From: Ilex aquifolium
Lineage: Eukaryota > Streptophyta > Magnoliopsida > Aquifoliales > Aquifoliaceae
NCBI GenBank assembly: GCA_951799425.1
Contig: OX637410.1
Coordinates: 8,370,001-8,434,000 of the forward strand
Direction of reading: 5' to 3'
Length of the DNA: 64,000 nucleotides
Below, one piece after another: positions 11,323-23,040 of this stretch (position 1 is its first letter; each line of letters begins with the position of its first letter). The notes under the pieces were generated by a model. The model saw nothing but the letters and a program-made list of their open reading frames with translations, ran no database searches and was not told the DNA's origin. Position numbers and translations under genes: made by a program.

Positions 11323-13736
11323 CAATTGGTCCCTTGTTCGCATGTACAGTTTCTTTTATTTTAATTATGTCATGTTTTTATTTCATGTCACTTACTTGTT
11401 GTTGGTGTATAGCTTTGTTTTCTTTTGAATCCAGATCTTGGTGCTTTTGTCAAAAGCTCATATGCGAGGTGTTCTCTTACCCTTATCAGCTTTTACTGTC
11501 TTTCATTGCAATTTTTCTCTTTTTGTTGCATTAAGGGCAATTCATGAATCTAATTTGGGGGTGAGGTGCACCATTTGTTAGATGCACCAGAATTTTTTTT
11601 GTGTATTCCAATTTTGTATTGCATTAGTACAAAATATGTGAAAATTTTGAAAATTTTTGATGAAAAATACCTTTAAGTTGATCTGTATTCCCTTATGAAG
11701 CAAGTATGAATTGGATGACATGTTGATTGTTGTTGTGAACCTTGTGCACATGAGCTTACTATAGAAATGGATCATATGCATAAGTATCACATATGTATTG
11801 ATTTTCGAACTCATCTGTATGTGATTTCTGAATTTGTAATTTCAGTGATTTACGGGTTGGATTCATGTTTTAAGCTTGACATAAGTAGTGGAGATGAGTA
11901 AGGACCCATGAGAGCTTTAGTGCCAAACCTTTTTGGAGGGAACTTACGTTTACTCAAAGAACAATTTTTGATATCAAGTTTGTTCAATAGTCTCATTATG
12001 CTTGCTTTGGTTAGTTGCATTTGGTTAGTAGACTGATTTGTCTTGATCATGTAATGCTCTCCCCATGCGGACCTGGAAGTGATCTTAGGCCATTTTTGAA
12101 TACTTTGAGCCTTAGCCCTTTTTCTTGAGAAAATTTTATCCCTAGTGCCGTGATTGAGCCCATTTTAAAATTCGTTTCTATGCCACACATTTGACCAAGC
12201 CAATGCAAGATGATAAAAATCTACCTCACCTTGGTTGTTCCTAGAGCTGAATATGAGTGAGTGCAAAAGAGAAGGAAGTATGGTGTGGAAACTCCAACAA
12301 AAGGGATGAATGATTTGAAACTCAAAGAGTTGAATGAAAATCCAAGAAAAGGAGAAAAAGGGGTGAAAAGAATAAAGAGTGATCAAAAGAAAAGGAAGAT
12401 GTTAAGAAGAATAAAGAAAATAAACAAGGGGTGTGCTGATGGTGAGAAAATCAAAATCCCATGAAAAAGGAAGTGTTTTTTCCAACATTAAAGTCTCTCA
12501 CTCGGAACAACCCTCTTTGTTGCCCTTTTTCCTTCATTTCTTTTACCTAGATATCACCCCAGGGCCCCATTACAACCCTTAAAGCCCTAAGTGATCTAGA
12601 GAAGCATGGGAGAAGCATGTTTGTAACAAAATGATAAGTTTAGTCTTACTACCTAATGCACTAATATCCTATTCATGAGACTATGCCAAGGTTGCCTCAT
12701 TTTCACATATGAACTTCATTTTTGGATTACATGTGAGCACTTTGTTTTGAATACAAGATTCTATATCACATGTACACATGGAGTGCATACCAGTATAACG
12801 TGAGTGCGTTTATTGCTTAAGAGTGTCCCTTGGTGAGTTTTGCATTGAAATTGAGTTTGTCTAGCTGTTCGAATGTGAATTCTGTTTCGTAAATGCCCAA
12901 ATTACTTGTTTAAGTTCACATGCACACGAGTTGAAAATTAATTTGTAGGTGCATATTTTTGACTAGCATTGGGGACTATGGTTTTGCTCATGTACATCTA
13001 GTTCATTCAATTGAGAAATTTGTTTAAAAAGCTCCATGCTCGCAAGAATGAGGGAATATGGCTCAAGTTTTTGATATTTGACTCAACTGAGGAATGCTTT
13101 ACTTATGATTTTGATGATGGTTGTCCATTTTGATGATTAACAATTGAAATCCATGATTTATGTGCTGAATGCATAAAAATTTGAAATCACTTTGCAATTT
13201 TGGAAATGATGTGGGCATGATTGTTCAAGTTGTGGGGTACAAGCATAATACGTGACTAGGGAAGGAGTGAAAGTCTTATGAGAGTGATTGGGTGTGAAGG
13301 GTAGGTCCTGAAGTGGAGTGGAATAGAATTAAGATGAATAGAAGGGGTATTCTGAAATTGAGGAAAATCCACCGGTAGTCACTACCGGTAGTCTGTGGCC
13401 ACTGGTGTAACCACTACCGGTAGTTAGTGCACGATCTACCGGTAGTCGTTGCCCAGAAAGCCAACAGTTGGGGCTTTTAATTGACTTCGTTCGGAGAACC
13501 TTTCATTATCCTCACAATACACAGAACCCAGTCCATTTCCCCCTCATTCAATGCCCTCTTAGACTTCCCAATTGATTCTTCTCCCCCATTAATCTATAAA
13601 TTCCTAACCCTTGAACTCCGATTTTGGCAATTCTCTTGGAGGTTTGAAGCATCTCTCTTTTGAAACCCTAGACCAGCCGAAAATCCCCAAAACCCAAATC
13701 TCCATTTTCATCTGCAAATCCACCCCAATTCTCTCA
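11323..13736 (+). other. Family A non-coding internal region, unit 1
   Basis: About 2.4 kb between pol and the 3' ORF with no supported coding sequence. It is AT-rich, with an A/G-rich stretch at about 12260-12480 that gives a spurious lysine-rich frame. The palindrome cluster at 13369-13447 lies just before the 3' ORF. Long non-coding spacers here are common in Athila/Tat elements. Confidence 0.75.
13369..13447. repeat. ACCGGT palindrome cluster, internal copy of unit 1
   Basis: Four ACCGGTAG sites in 79 bp have the same order and spacers as the LTR cluster: a paired first two sites, a GCCACTGG-GT spacer, a CACGATCTACC-type last site and a trailing GCCCAG. The resemblance to 3825-4024 is too close for chance. 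It lies 290 bp upstream of the 3' ORF start. Confidence 0.85.
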
Positions 13737-14969
13737 ATGGTTCGTACCAAACGAGCAGAGCCAAGCTCCCCACAACCCTCAAATGCACCAAATCGGAAGA
13801 GAAGTGGGGAAGAGGCGAGTGCCCAAAGGGATGAGCAAAGAAAAAAAGCGAGGAATGAGGCTAGATTTCAACTCATTGAAGGAAAAAATGTGACCTATGA
13901 GAGGTCTGTGGATAGGAGATCTTTGGGCGTGACTCATGGGGTGGTGAAAATCATTGAGAAACTTGGGATTGAGTTTTGGTTCAACAAGGTAAGTGGTTTC
14001 AATCTACCTCAATGCAGAGAATTTTACTACAGACTAAGTGTGGATGATGAGGCTGGGGAAATTCTGAAAACAAAAGTGAGAGGTAAAAGCTTCAAGGTAA
14101 CTCCCGACGTGATCGCTACTCTTTTGGATTATGGAAGGCCACCTTCCACCGCTTCGATTTATCCATACAATGTCAAGAAGGGCATCACTATTCAAGAATA
14201 CGTGGAGTCAATGTATGAGGACCCTACACAGTTTAAGGGAACAGTCCACGCTGGGGGCCTCAAGCACTAATATGGTTTGATGAATAAGATTCTCCATTAC
14301 AACTTGTTTCCAAAGGGAGCAGAGAAGACGCCAAATGTTGAGAAGCTGGGCCTCTTGAATGCGGTGATGACTGGAAAGAATATTGATATCGCACTTTTCA
14401 TCTGGGAGGTAATGAAGGATTTCGCCAAGACTGAATATCCAAGAGCAAACCTTCCTTATGGGAATTTGGTGACCCGCATGTGTGATCATTTCGGTGTAAA
14501 GGGATATACTTCAGATAAAATCACCCCACCGGAAACCGGAGCCATTGGCCAGGCTAGCAGCAGCAAGAGATCTGCTATGACTCGGGCTGAGCATGCTAGA
14601 CTTTCAAAATCTGGTGCATCTGGTGTTGAGCCGCCTTCTGTGGATCCATCTGGGTCGAGGCCATTCACCGCCACGCCGGAAGGCCTCATCGCTCATCGCC
14701 TCGACACATTGGAGGAGACTGTCTATGGAATCTCAGCAATGATGACCAGGCTTTATCAGCAAGCATTTCCGGGCGATCCGATTCCTACTAGACCACCATC
14801 TCAGGCAGCTGGACCCTCTGCCCCCTCAACTTCCAATGTAGTTGAGATGGAGGAATCTGAGGATGAGGGGGATGGTGAGGAGGAAGAGAGTGATGAGGAA
14901 CCTAGTGGTGAAGACGAAAGTGGTGAGGAGAAAGGGAGTGATGATGATGGTGATGGAGATGAGGCTTAG
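13737..14969 (+). pseudogene. Family A extra 3' ORF (Athila-type), unit 1, one premature stop
   Basis: From ATG 13737 (MVRTKRAEPSS) the frame runs about 410 codons to 14969, broken only by TAA at 14268-14270. The reading frame is the same on both sides, so this is a nonsense change and not a frameshift. The N-terminus is basic (KRKR-type, QRDEQRKKARNEARF). A globular middle part follows, with LGIEFWFNK and LPYGNLVTRMCDHFGV. The C-terminal 60 residues are almost all D, E, G and S. The position between pol and PPT matches the Athila additional (env-like) ORF. The composition resembles proteins annotated as putative plant transposon protein. I see no signal peptide or membrane segment, which argues against an envelope role. 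A basic head and acidic tail would fit a nuclear DNA- or chromatin-binding protein, but that is inference. Confidence 0.8.
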
Positions 14970-15280
14970 GGCCATTTAGGTTTTCTCTTTTGACATCTTG
15001 GATAGTACACAGTTGATGGAGTTTTTGGGATGGTAGAAGAAGCCCTTAGGAATGTTAGGTTGTTTTGTCTGTTTTTGAAACCTAACCCTGTGTACTCCAA
15101 GCTTGAATGTGATTAATGAAAGAAAACCACAGTTGTTTTTCTCATGTTGCCCATGTTCATTGCTAAATTTGCATTATGATTTCTTGGTTTTTGATTGATC
15201 TATGGATTGCTGGTATGATTGGATTGTTGTTTGTCTATGCTGTGTTTGAATGTAAACTTTGCTCGGGACTAGCAAAATCC
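14970..15280 (+). other. Family A 3' untranslated internal stretch, unit 1
   Basis: About 310 bp between the 3' ORF and the PPT. It is T-rich and non-coding. It includes GTGTACTCC-type repeats but no recognisable site. Confidence 0.6.
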
Positions 15281-15291
15281 AAGTTGGGGGT
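15281..15291 (+). other. PPT of unit 1
   Basis: AAGTTGGGGGT directly precedes TGTTATGTCGCAC of LTR2. This is the plus-strand primer site for reverse transcription. Confidence 0.75.
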
Positions 15292-17067
15292 TGTTATGTC
15301 GCACATAATTTTGTACATTTCAATGTGCTAATCATATTGTTTTAATTGATTTTGGAATTTAAATAATGGAAATTGTTTTGATTAAGTACCTAACAAAGAT
15401 ATTTGATGAATGCAGTCAAACAATGCAAAAGAGGCTTTCTAAAGTGTCTCCAAACTGATCTTGGATGAATGGAGATGAGAATGAGCTTTGATGATGGAGT
15501 GAATGAAGAAGGAAGGATGAATTGGGCATATCCAGCTGACAACTACCGGTATCCGTAACTAAAGGGTGGAGGAAACAGGAATGTTGCAGTACAAGGAATT
15601 ATCTACCGGTAGTCACTACCGGTAGTCAATAGCCACTGGAGTCCCCACTACCGGTAGTCAATAGCCACTGGAGTCCCCACTACCGGAAGTCAATAGCCAC
15701 TGGAGTCATGACTACCGGTATCTGTTTTCGATCTACCGGTAGTCAATCTTGATTCAGCCCAGTTTCTGCAGGCCTTTCTCTGCCGCTTCAAGGGTCCCAC
15801 CATCAAGTCTCCCCCACTTCTCTGACACGCCCACCTTACTGTTCATCATGATTCACACTTCCTTCTAGACTTGTGGAGTTAAGGCATTAAATGAAGTGAG
15901 AGAGGATGGGGATGTGCTGGGTGTGCAGACATGCTCTGCCACCCCCTGTCTTTCCCTGGCTGCTGCATCCCTATGGATGTAAATCACATCTGTAGATCCA
16001 CCTCTCTCTCCAGGCACGTTTTTTGGCAAAGCAAGAGTCTCCTGCAAGAAAAAATGATTATGCATTAGAGGAGATAGTTTTAGAGAGAGATGCACCAAGC
16101 GTAGAGATGATGAATAGTAGATTCTAGAGAGAGGAAGTTGTAATTTTCACTTATTTTCCAGTACATTGCCTTGCATTCTTCTCTAAGACTCTTTAGAACT
16201 TCTTCTAATGCCATTAATGTAAGTTCTTTCATGCTTTTCACTAGTTTAATGTTCTCTTCCACTTTCTACCATTAATGAATTAAAGTTCTTCATGTTCATA
16301 GCTATGTAATGGGTTTAAATGCATTTTCTTTTAGTTCATGAATTCTTGTACTTAGTAGCTTTAGAAGTTCATAAATTTGCAATGCACTTTCATTACATAG
16401 TCATTTCCACTCCAAGTATGAGTAGCTAAATCCTTTAGTTGGCAAGACCAAGAGGGATCTCCTTTGGGGATACCATTTCAACTCTTTCTCCTCTTTCCCT
16501 TTAGAGTCAAATGGTTCGTTTTGACCGGATGGAAGATGGATGAGTCGATGAGTCTTTGATAAACCGTAGGCCTAGTCACGGTTTATGCTTAGATACTCAC
16601 CGATGTCATCCTCGGCTTTCCGTGATTCAAGCGTTCATTCATGCTCAATCGGAGGAGTGATTTGAGTTGAGGTGGTATACCCATTGGAGTGATCTCTTGG
16701 AATTGCCAACACTTGTTTTATCATTACATCTTCATTAGCATACACTTCACAAACCAACTCTCAAGACAAAAGATTTTACATTTCCGTTTTTCACCAAATC
16801 ACTTCAATCTTGATTCACTTCCTTCCCTGTGGATACGACCTTGGAATACTCTTCCAAGTAACTCACAACACACGAAAGTCTCATTGCGATTGGGGAGCAT
16901 TTTTGTGCATACATATCCCATATTTACATCTTCCCATTTCCCTTTCCTTATTGCCCTTTCTTTTGACACTATCCCTAGGGGAAGAAATCCTTCTCCCCCA
17001 TCCATACATTGCATCAATTGAGGGATAGTAATTAGGGGTTAGGAAATACATAGTTTCCAATCAATCA
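15292..17067 (+). repeat. Family A LTR2 (shared middle LTR)
   Basis: 1,776 bp from TGTTATGTCGCAC to ...CAATCAATCA. It is the 3' LTR of unit 1 and the 5' LTR of unit 2. It has private bases where LTR1 and LTR3 agree, for example GAGAGGAAG near 16130, CTCATTGCG near 16880 and CCTTATTGC near 16948. It has no flanking TSD. Confidence 0.92.
15543..15742. repeat. ACCGGT palindrome cluster in LTR2
   Basis: Same arrangement as LTR1: a 32-bp unit present twice plus one CTACCGGAA variant, with CTACCGGTA sites on both sides. Confidence 0.85.
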
Positions 17068-17071
17068 TTTT

Positions 17072-17090
17072 TGGCGCCGTTGCCGGGGAA
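17072..17090 (+). other. PBS of unit 2 (tRNA-Asp type, intact)
   Basis: TGGCGCCGTTGCCGGGGAA lies 4 bases after LTR2. It is a full-length match to the complement of the plant tRNA-Asp 3' end. Confidence 0.85.
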
Positions 17091-17225
17091 GGCAAGTGTC
17101 AAACCAAGGAAGTGATTTCCGAACAACGGAGGTAAGTCCCGTGATCTTCATCACGGGTTGAGGTACGTTGTTTCGTGCACATAATTTTTGTTGTCTATAG
17201 TTTCATTTGTGTATAGTTTTGTTGC

Positions 17226-20200
17226 ATGTGGGGAAGGGACGATCATCCCCGATTAGTTAGACAACCCCTAGGCCCCAACATGAACATCAGCCAAGACCCA
17301 CCCGAGAATGCGGGTGACAATGTTGAAAATATAGGTGTCAACCCAAACATGCAAGGGGGTGGGAATTTTGACAATGTAGGTGCAAACCTAAATGACCAAA
17401 GGGGTGGGGGAATGCCCGAACATAGGGTGCCTGACCCAAGATTAAACCATCCCCCTCCTGATCAATTTGACAATGTGGGTGTCAACCCAAATATGCAAGG
17501 TGGTGGGGGAGTGCAACCACCTCGATTGCCCAACCAACAAGCGCATTTTCCCCCACCAAGGAATGAAGGGAACATCCCACTCGATTTCAAGGCAAGAACC
17601 ATGCAAGAGTACTTGCAACCAACCCGTAGCACCACACCATCATGCATCCGTCTCCCTGTCCAACATCACCTTTTTGTATTAAAACCGTGGATGTTGCAGC
17701 TAATCCCCAAATTCAGGGGGATTGAAAATGAAAATCCGTATAACCACATAAGGTCTTACGAGGAAATGGTTGCAACTTTTCTCCCAAATCACAATATGGA
17801 AGAGATAGCCAGGATGAAATTGTTCCCCTTCTCGATGGATGGGAAGGCAAGAGTATGGCTTGATTCCATGGGACCCCGGACTATGCTATCTTGGGATAAC
17901 ATTGTTTCCTTTTTCTTAAAAAAAATTTTCCCGGTTCATCGAACCACCTTTTTGAAAAAGGAAATCCAAAACTTTTCTGAAAAACCCAATGAGCAGTTTT
18001 ATCAATGTTGGGATCGTTATAAGGATCTACTTCACTCCATACCACATCATGGTTTTAACTCATGGCAATTGGTGACCTTCTTCTATGAAGGAATCACATC
18101 AAACCATAGACAATTCATTGACATGATGTGTAATGGTGAATTCTTGAACAAAGATCCTGATGAGGCCCTAGACTATTTTGGTACCCTCGCTGAAAAGGCA
18201 CAATTTTGGGGTGTTCAGGATCCGGATGACATACCTAGGACAATGCCGGGTAGTAGTCAACCACCACGGGGAGGGATGTATGACTTAAAAGACCGTGAGG
18301 ATCTACTTTCCCAAATTTCCAAATTGTCTAAGAAAGTGGATTGCCTTGAGGTGGAGAGGAGACGAAATGTCTCTCATGTGTCAAGAGCCGAGGAGGCTTG
18401 TTCTATTTGTGGGGGTGTCGATCATTCCACGTCGGAGTGTCCGAGCATTCCGGCACTTAAGGAAACATACCATGAACATGTCAATGCCTTCAACCAACCG
18501 AGGCAATCATTTCCTCACAATTCCAACACTTACAATTCAGGGTATCGTGATCACCCTAATTTCAGTTGGAGGAATGAGAACCCCATTCCTTATGGCTCAA
18601 ACACATATACACCTCCCGCACCTCCTAGGCAAAGCCAATTTCAATCCCAAGGTCAAGGGCAAGCCTCTAACTCCCAATACCCACGGTCCAATCTGCAAGG
18701 GTACCAATCCAATCCTCCCCCACAAAATTTCTCCCAACAAGGTTCGTCTAGTTCTTCCACCTACCAACCTCCTCATAAGAAGAATTTGGAAGATATGCTC
18801 CACAATTTCATTCAAACCCAGACCACCCTCAATCAAACATTCACTAATTTCATGCAAAGTCAAACCACCTTCAATAAGGACATTTCGGCCCAACTCACCA
18901 AAATCACCAATGCCATTGGGTTGTCTCAACAAGAGAAGGGAAAATTTCCCTCTCAACCCCAACAAAATCCCAAAGGTCAAAATGTGGTTGAGTTGGCCGA
19001 GACTTCCCAGGAGAGTTGTGAGCAACTCAAATCTGTCACCACACTTAGGAGTGGTAAACAAATTGAAAAGATGGTGGTGCCAAAGTTGACACCAAAGGCC
19101 GCATTGCCAAAAGAAAAAGAAATTGAGAGTGAGGCCAAAGAAAGTGTGGTTGACAAGGGTGAGTCGAGTGAAAAGAATGAAAGAAATGGGGTTGATAAAG
19201 AACATGTGATTGATGATGGTTTATGCTTTCCTTCTATGCCTGTCCCTTTTCCCCATCGGTTGAAGCCACCTGTCAAGGTGGCTAATTATTCTGACATTTT
19301 GGATTTTTTTAAGCAGGTAAAGATCAACATCCCGCTCCTTGATGCCATCAAGCAAATTCCGTCATGTGCCAAAATATTGAAAGACCTATGCACGGTGAAA
19401 AGGAAGTTGAATGTCCGGAAGAAGGCATTTCTCACAGAACAAGTGAGCTCTATATTGAGGATCAACACTCCTCCAAAATTCAAGGATCCCGGTTGTCCAA
19501 CAATTGCCATCACCATCGGGAATTGCCGGGTTGAGCAAGCATTGCTTGACTTGGGGGCGAGCGTCAATCTTCTTCCTTACTCCGTGTACCAACAACTCAA
19601 GCTTGAAGAGTTGAAGCCCACCTCAGTTACACTTCAACTGGCGGATCAGAGCATACGCACACCAAGGGGAGTAGTGGAAGATGTGCTTGTCCAAGTTGAC
19701 AATTTTTACTTTCCAGTCGATTTTATTGTATTAGATACACACCCGGTTGCTAACCTTAATTCCCAAATCCCCGTTATTCTTGGAAGACCTTTCCTTGCTA
19801 CCGCTAACGCTGTGATTAATTGCAGGAATGGTCTAATGAAGTTGGCTTTTGGGAACATGACCATGGAGCTGAATGTATTCAATTTAGCAAAACAACCCGG
19901 GGATGATGTGGAGGTGAACGAGATCAATAGAATCGACACTTTGATTGAGGAGCAAGTGGAGTTAGAAGGGATGTTGGACTGCATGGAGGAGGACTTTGTT
20001 GAACTTGTAAAGATAGATGAGGAAGAGAGCGTGGAAGAGTTGAAAGGGGTAACAAAATGGATTCCCACATTTGAGGAGTTGCCCAAGCAAGAAAAGAAGA
20101 TTTTCCGGTCGGAGGAACAAAAGCCAAATTTGGAGTTGAAGTCGTTACCCTCACACTTGAAGTACGCCTATCTTGGCGAGGGAGATACATTTCCGGTAAT

Positions 20201-23040
20201 CATTAGTTCCACATTGAACAATGAACAAGAAAAAGAACTCTTGGGGGTTTTGAGAAGACACAAGGGAACAATTGGGTGGACCATTGCGGATATCAAGGGA
20301 ATAAGCCCTATTATTTGCACCCACCGCATTTACCTCGAGGAGGATGCAAGACCTTCCCGACAGCCTCAACGGAGATTGAACCCTCATATGAAGGAAGTGG
20401 TGAGAGACGAGGTTCTTAAACTACTTGACGTGGGCATAATATTTCCAATTGCCGACAGTAAGTGGGTGAGCCCCACGCAAGTGGTGCCCAAGAAATCCGG
20501 AGTCACAGTGGTAGAAAACGAGGAGAATGAACTGATACCTACAAGAGTGATTACTGGATGGAGGGTGTGCATCGATTACAGGAAATTGAACTCATGCACT
20601 AGGAAGGATCATTTCCCAATGCCGTTCCTTGATCAAGTGCTGGAGAGAGTGGCGGGGCACCTCTTCTACTGTTTCCTAGATGGATACTCCGGTTATAATC
20701 AGATCGAGATTGCCCTCGAAGACCAGGAGAAAACCACCTTCACATGCCCCTACGGTACCTTTGCGTACCGGCGCATGCCGTTCGGACTCTGTAATGCTCC
20801 AGGAACTTTCCAAAGATGTATGATGGGCATTTTCAGTGATATGGTGGAGAAAATTGTGGAGGTGTTTATGGACGATTTCTCCGTATTTGGTGATTCCTTC
20901 GACGGATGCTTAGGAAATTTGGAGAAAGTGTTGGGAAGATGTGAAGATAAGGATCTTGTGCTGAATTGGGAGAAGTGTCACTTTATGGTGACGGAAGGGA
21001 TTGTGTTGGGTCACATAGTGTCGGCAAGGGGCATTGAAGTTGACAAATCCAAGGTGGAGGCCATCTCCAACCTCCCCACGCCGACGACCATCAAAGGGAT
21101 CAGGTCATTTTTGGGTCATGCAGGCTTCTATCGCCGGTTCATTCAAAATTTTAGTGCATTGGCCCGACCCCTGACCAATATACTGTCTAAGGAGGTTCCC
21201 TTCGAGTGGTCGCATGAGTGTGAGGCATCTTTTAAGAAACTAAAAAGCATGCTTGTCACGCTTCCTATCATGCGATCACCCAATTGGGACCTTCCTTTTG
21301 AGCTCATGTGCGACGCGAGTGATTACGCGGTCGGTGCAGTGCTTGGTCAGAGGGAAGATAATCGACCATATGTCATACACTACGCTAGCAAGACACTTAA
21401 TGAGGCACAAATGAATTACACTACCACTGAGAAAGAATTGCTAGCTGTAGTGTTTGCCTTAGATAAGTTCCGGTCATATATCATTGGTTCACCTATTGTT
21501 GTTTTCACTGACCATTCTACTTTGATGTATTTGTTGTCTAAGCAGGATGCAAAGCCAAGGCTAATTAGGTGGATCCTCCTCCTACAAGAATTTGATTTGA
21601 CTATTAAAGACAAGAAGGGAGTTGAGAATGTCGTGGCGGATCACTTATCCCGGCTGGTGGCACAAGAGACAAATGAGCACATCCCTATCCCAGACTCTTT
21701 CCCTGATGAGCAGTTATTGTCCATTCATTCTCATTGTCCTTGGTATGCTGACATTTGCAATTATCTTGCAACAGGACAAATCCCACCACACTGGAGCCCT
21801 GAGGATAAAAGGAGATTTATGGCCGACGTGAAGTACTTCTACTTCGATAATCCGTATCTGTTCAAGTATTGTCCGGACCAGATCATGAGGCGATGCGTGC
21901 CTGAAACCGAACAGCGGAACGTCCTGGCCTTCTGTCATTCCCAAGCCTGTGGTGGGCATTTCTCTGCTAAGAAGACCTCAGCCAAGATTCTACAATCAGG
22001 TTTCTACTGGCCTTCTCTGATTAAGGATTGCATTTCATTTTGTAAAGAATGTGATAGATGCCAATGTTTGGGTAGCGTGACCCGAAGGAATATGATGCCC
22101 CTCTCCCCTGTACTTGTGATAGAAATATTCGATTGTTGGGGCATCGATTTCATGGGTCCCTTCCCTATGTCGTTTGGCTATCTATACATTCTGCTGGCAG
22201 TGGACTACGTGTCCAAATGGGTGGAGGCTATCTCGACAAAGACTAATGACCACCGGGTTGTAGTCAAGTTCTTGAAAGAGAACATTTTCTCGAGGTTTGG
22301 GATGCCTCGTGCTTTGATTAGTGATGGTGGATCACACTTTTGTAACAGGCCAGTTGCATCGTTATTGTTCAAATATGGCGTTACACATAAAGTATCCACC
22401 GCTTATCACCCACAAACAAATGGCCAAGCCGAGCTAGCCAATAGGGAGATCAAGACCATCCTTGAAAAAACAGTTAACCCCAATAGGAAGGATTGGTCTG
22501 AGAGATTGATTGATGCCCTGTGGGCGTACTGCCTACAAGACAGTTTTGGGCATGTCTCCCTATCGGCTTGTCTATGGAAAGGCTTGCCATCTGCCGGTAG
22601 AAATGGAACACAGGGCCTATTGGGCCATCAAGACTTTAAATTTCAATATAAGAATTGCCGGTAAACATAGGATGTTAGAAATGAATGAATTGGAAGAGAT
22701 TCGGCGGGATGCATACGAGAGTTCAAAAATTTCAAAGGAACGGGCGAAAATCTTTCATGATAACTCCATAGTGAGGAAATCATTCGAGCCCGGGCAAAAG
22801 GTACTCTTGTATAATTCCCGCCTCTCCATTTTTCCCGGAAAGCTAAGATCCCGTTGGGATGGCCCCTATCTTGTCAAGGTGGCCTACCCCAATGGAGCTG
22901 TTGAGATCACCAACCTCAAAGATGGCCAAACATTCAAGGTCAATGGCCAAAGACTTAAGCCATTCTTTGAGGGCTTTGAAAACCAAGTGGTGGAGGAGGA
23001 GTTAACCGACTCGGTGTATCCGGAAGTGATTGAGGAATAA
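17226..23040 (+). pseudogene. Family A gag-pol, unit 2 (same integrase frameshift)
   Basis: This is the second copy of gag-pol, offset exactly 11,718 bp from unit 1, with all catalytic positions conserved: CCHC 392-405, protease D775, FMDD 1214-1217, RNase H D1363/E1402/D1429, integrase D1641/D1700/E1736. The +1 break near 22529 is at the same base as in unit 1. The unshifted frame runs on to 22664 because a TAG in unit 1 is CAG here, which only adds meaningless residues. The true integrase C-terminus continues in the other frame to 23040. Differences from unit 1 are scattered single bases, mostly C/T or G/A, several of them silent. It is not expected to yield complete integrase without recoding. 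Confidence 0.93.

Noticed and set aside
12261-12464. Lysine-rich open frame in the family A non-coding region
   Set aside because: Produced by an A/G-rich stretch; no homology pattern and no start context.
13737-14969. Extra 3' ORF called an envelope gene
   Set aside because: No signal peptide or transmembrane segment is visible; basic head and acidic tail do not fit an envelope protein.
17072-17090. tRNA-Asp-like 3' end sequence considered as a tRNA gene
   Set aside because: Only 19 bases complementary to a tRNA 3' end next to an LTR; it is a primer-binding site.
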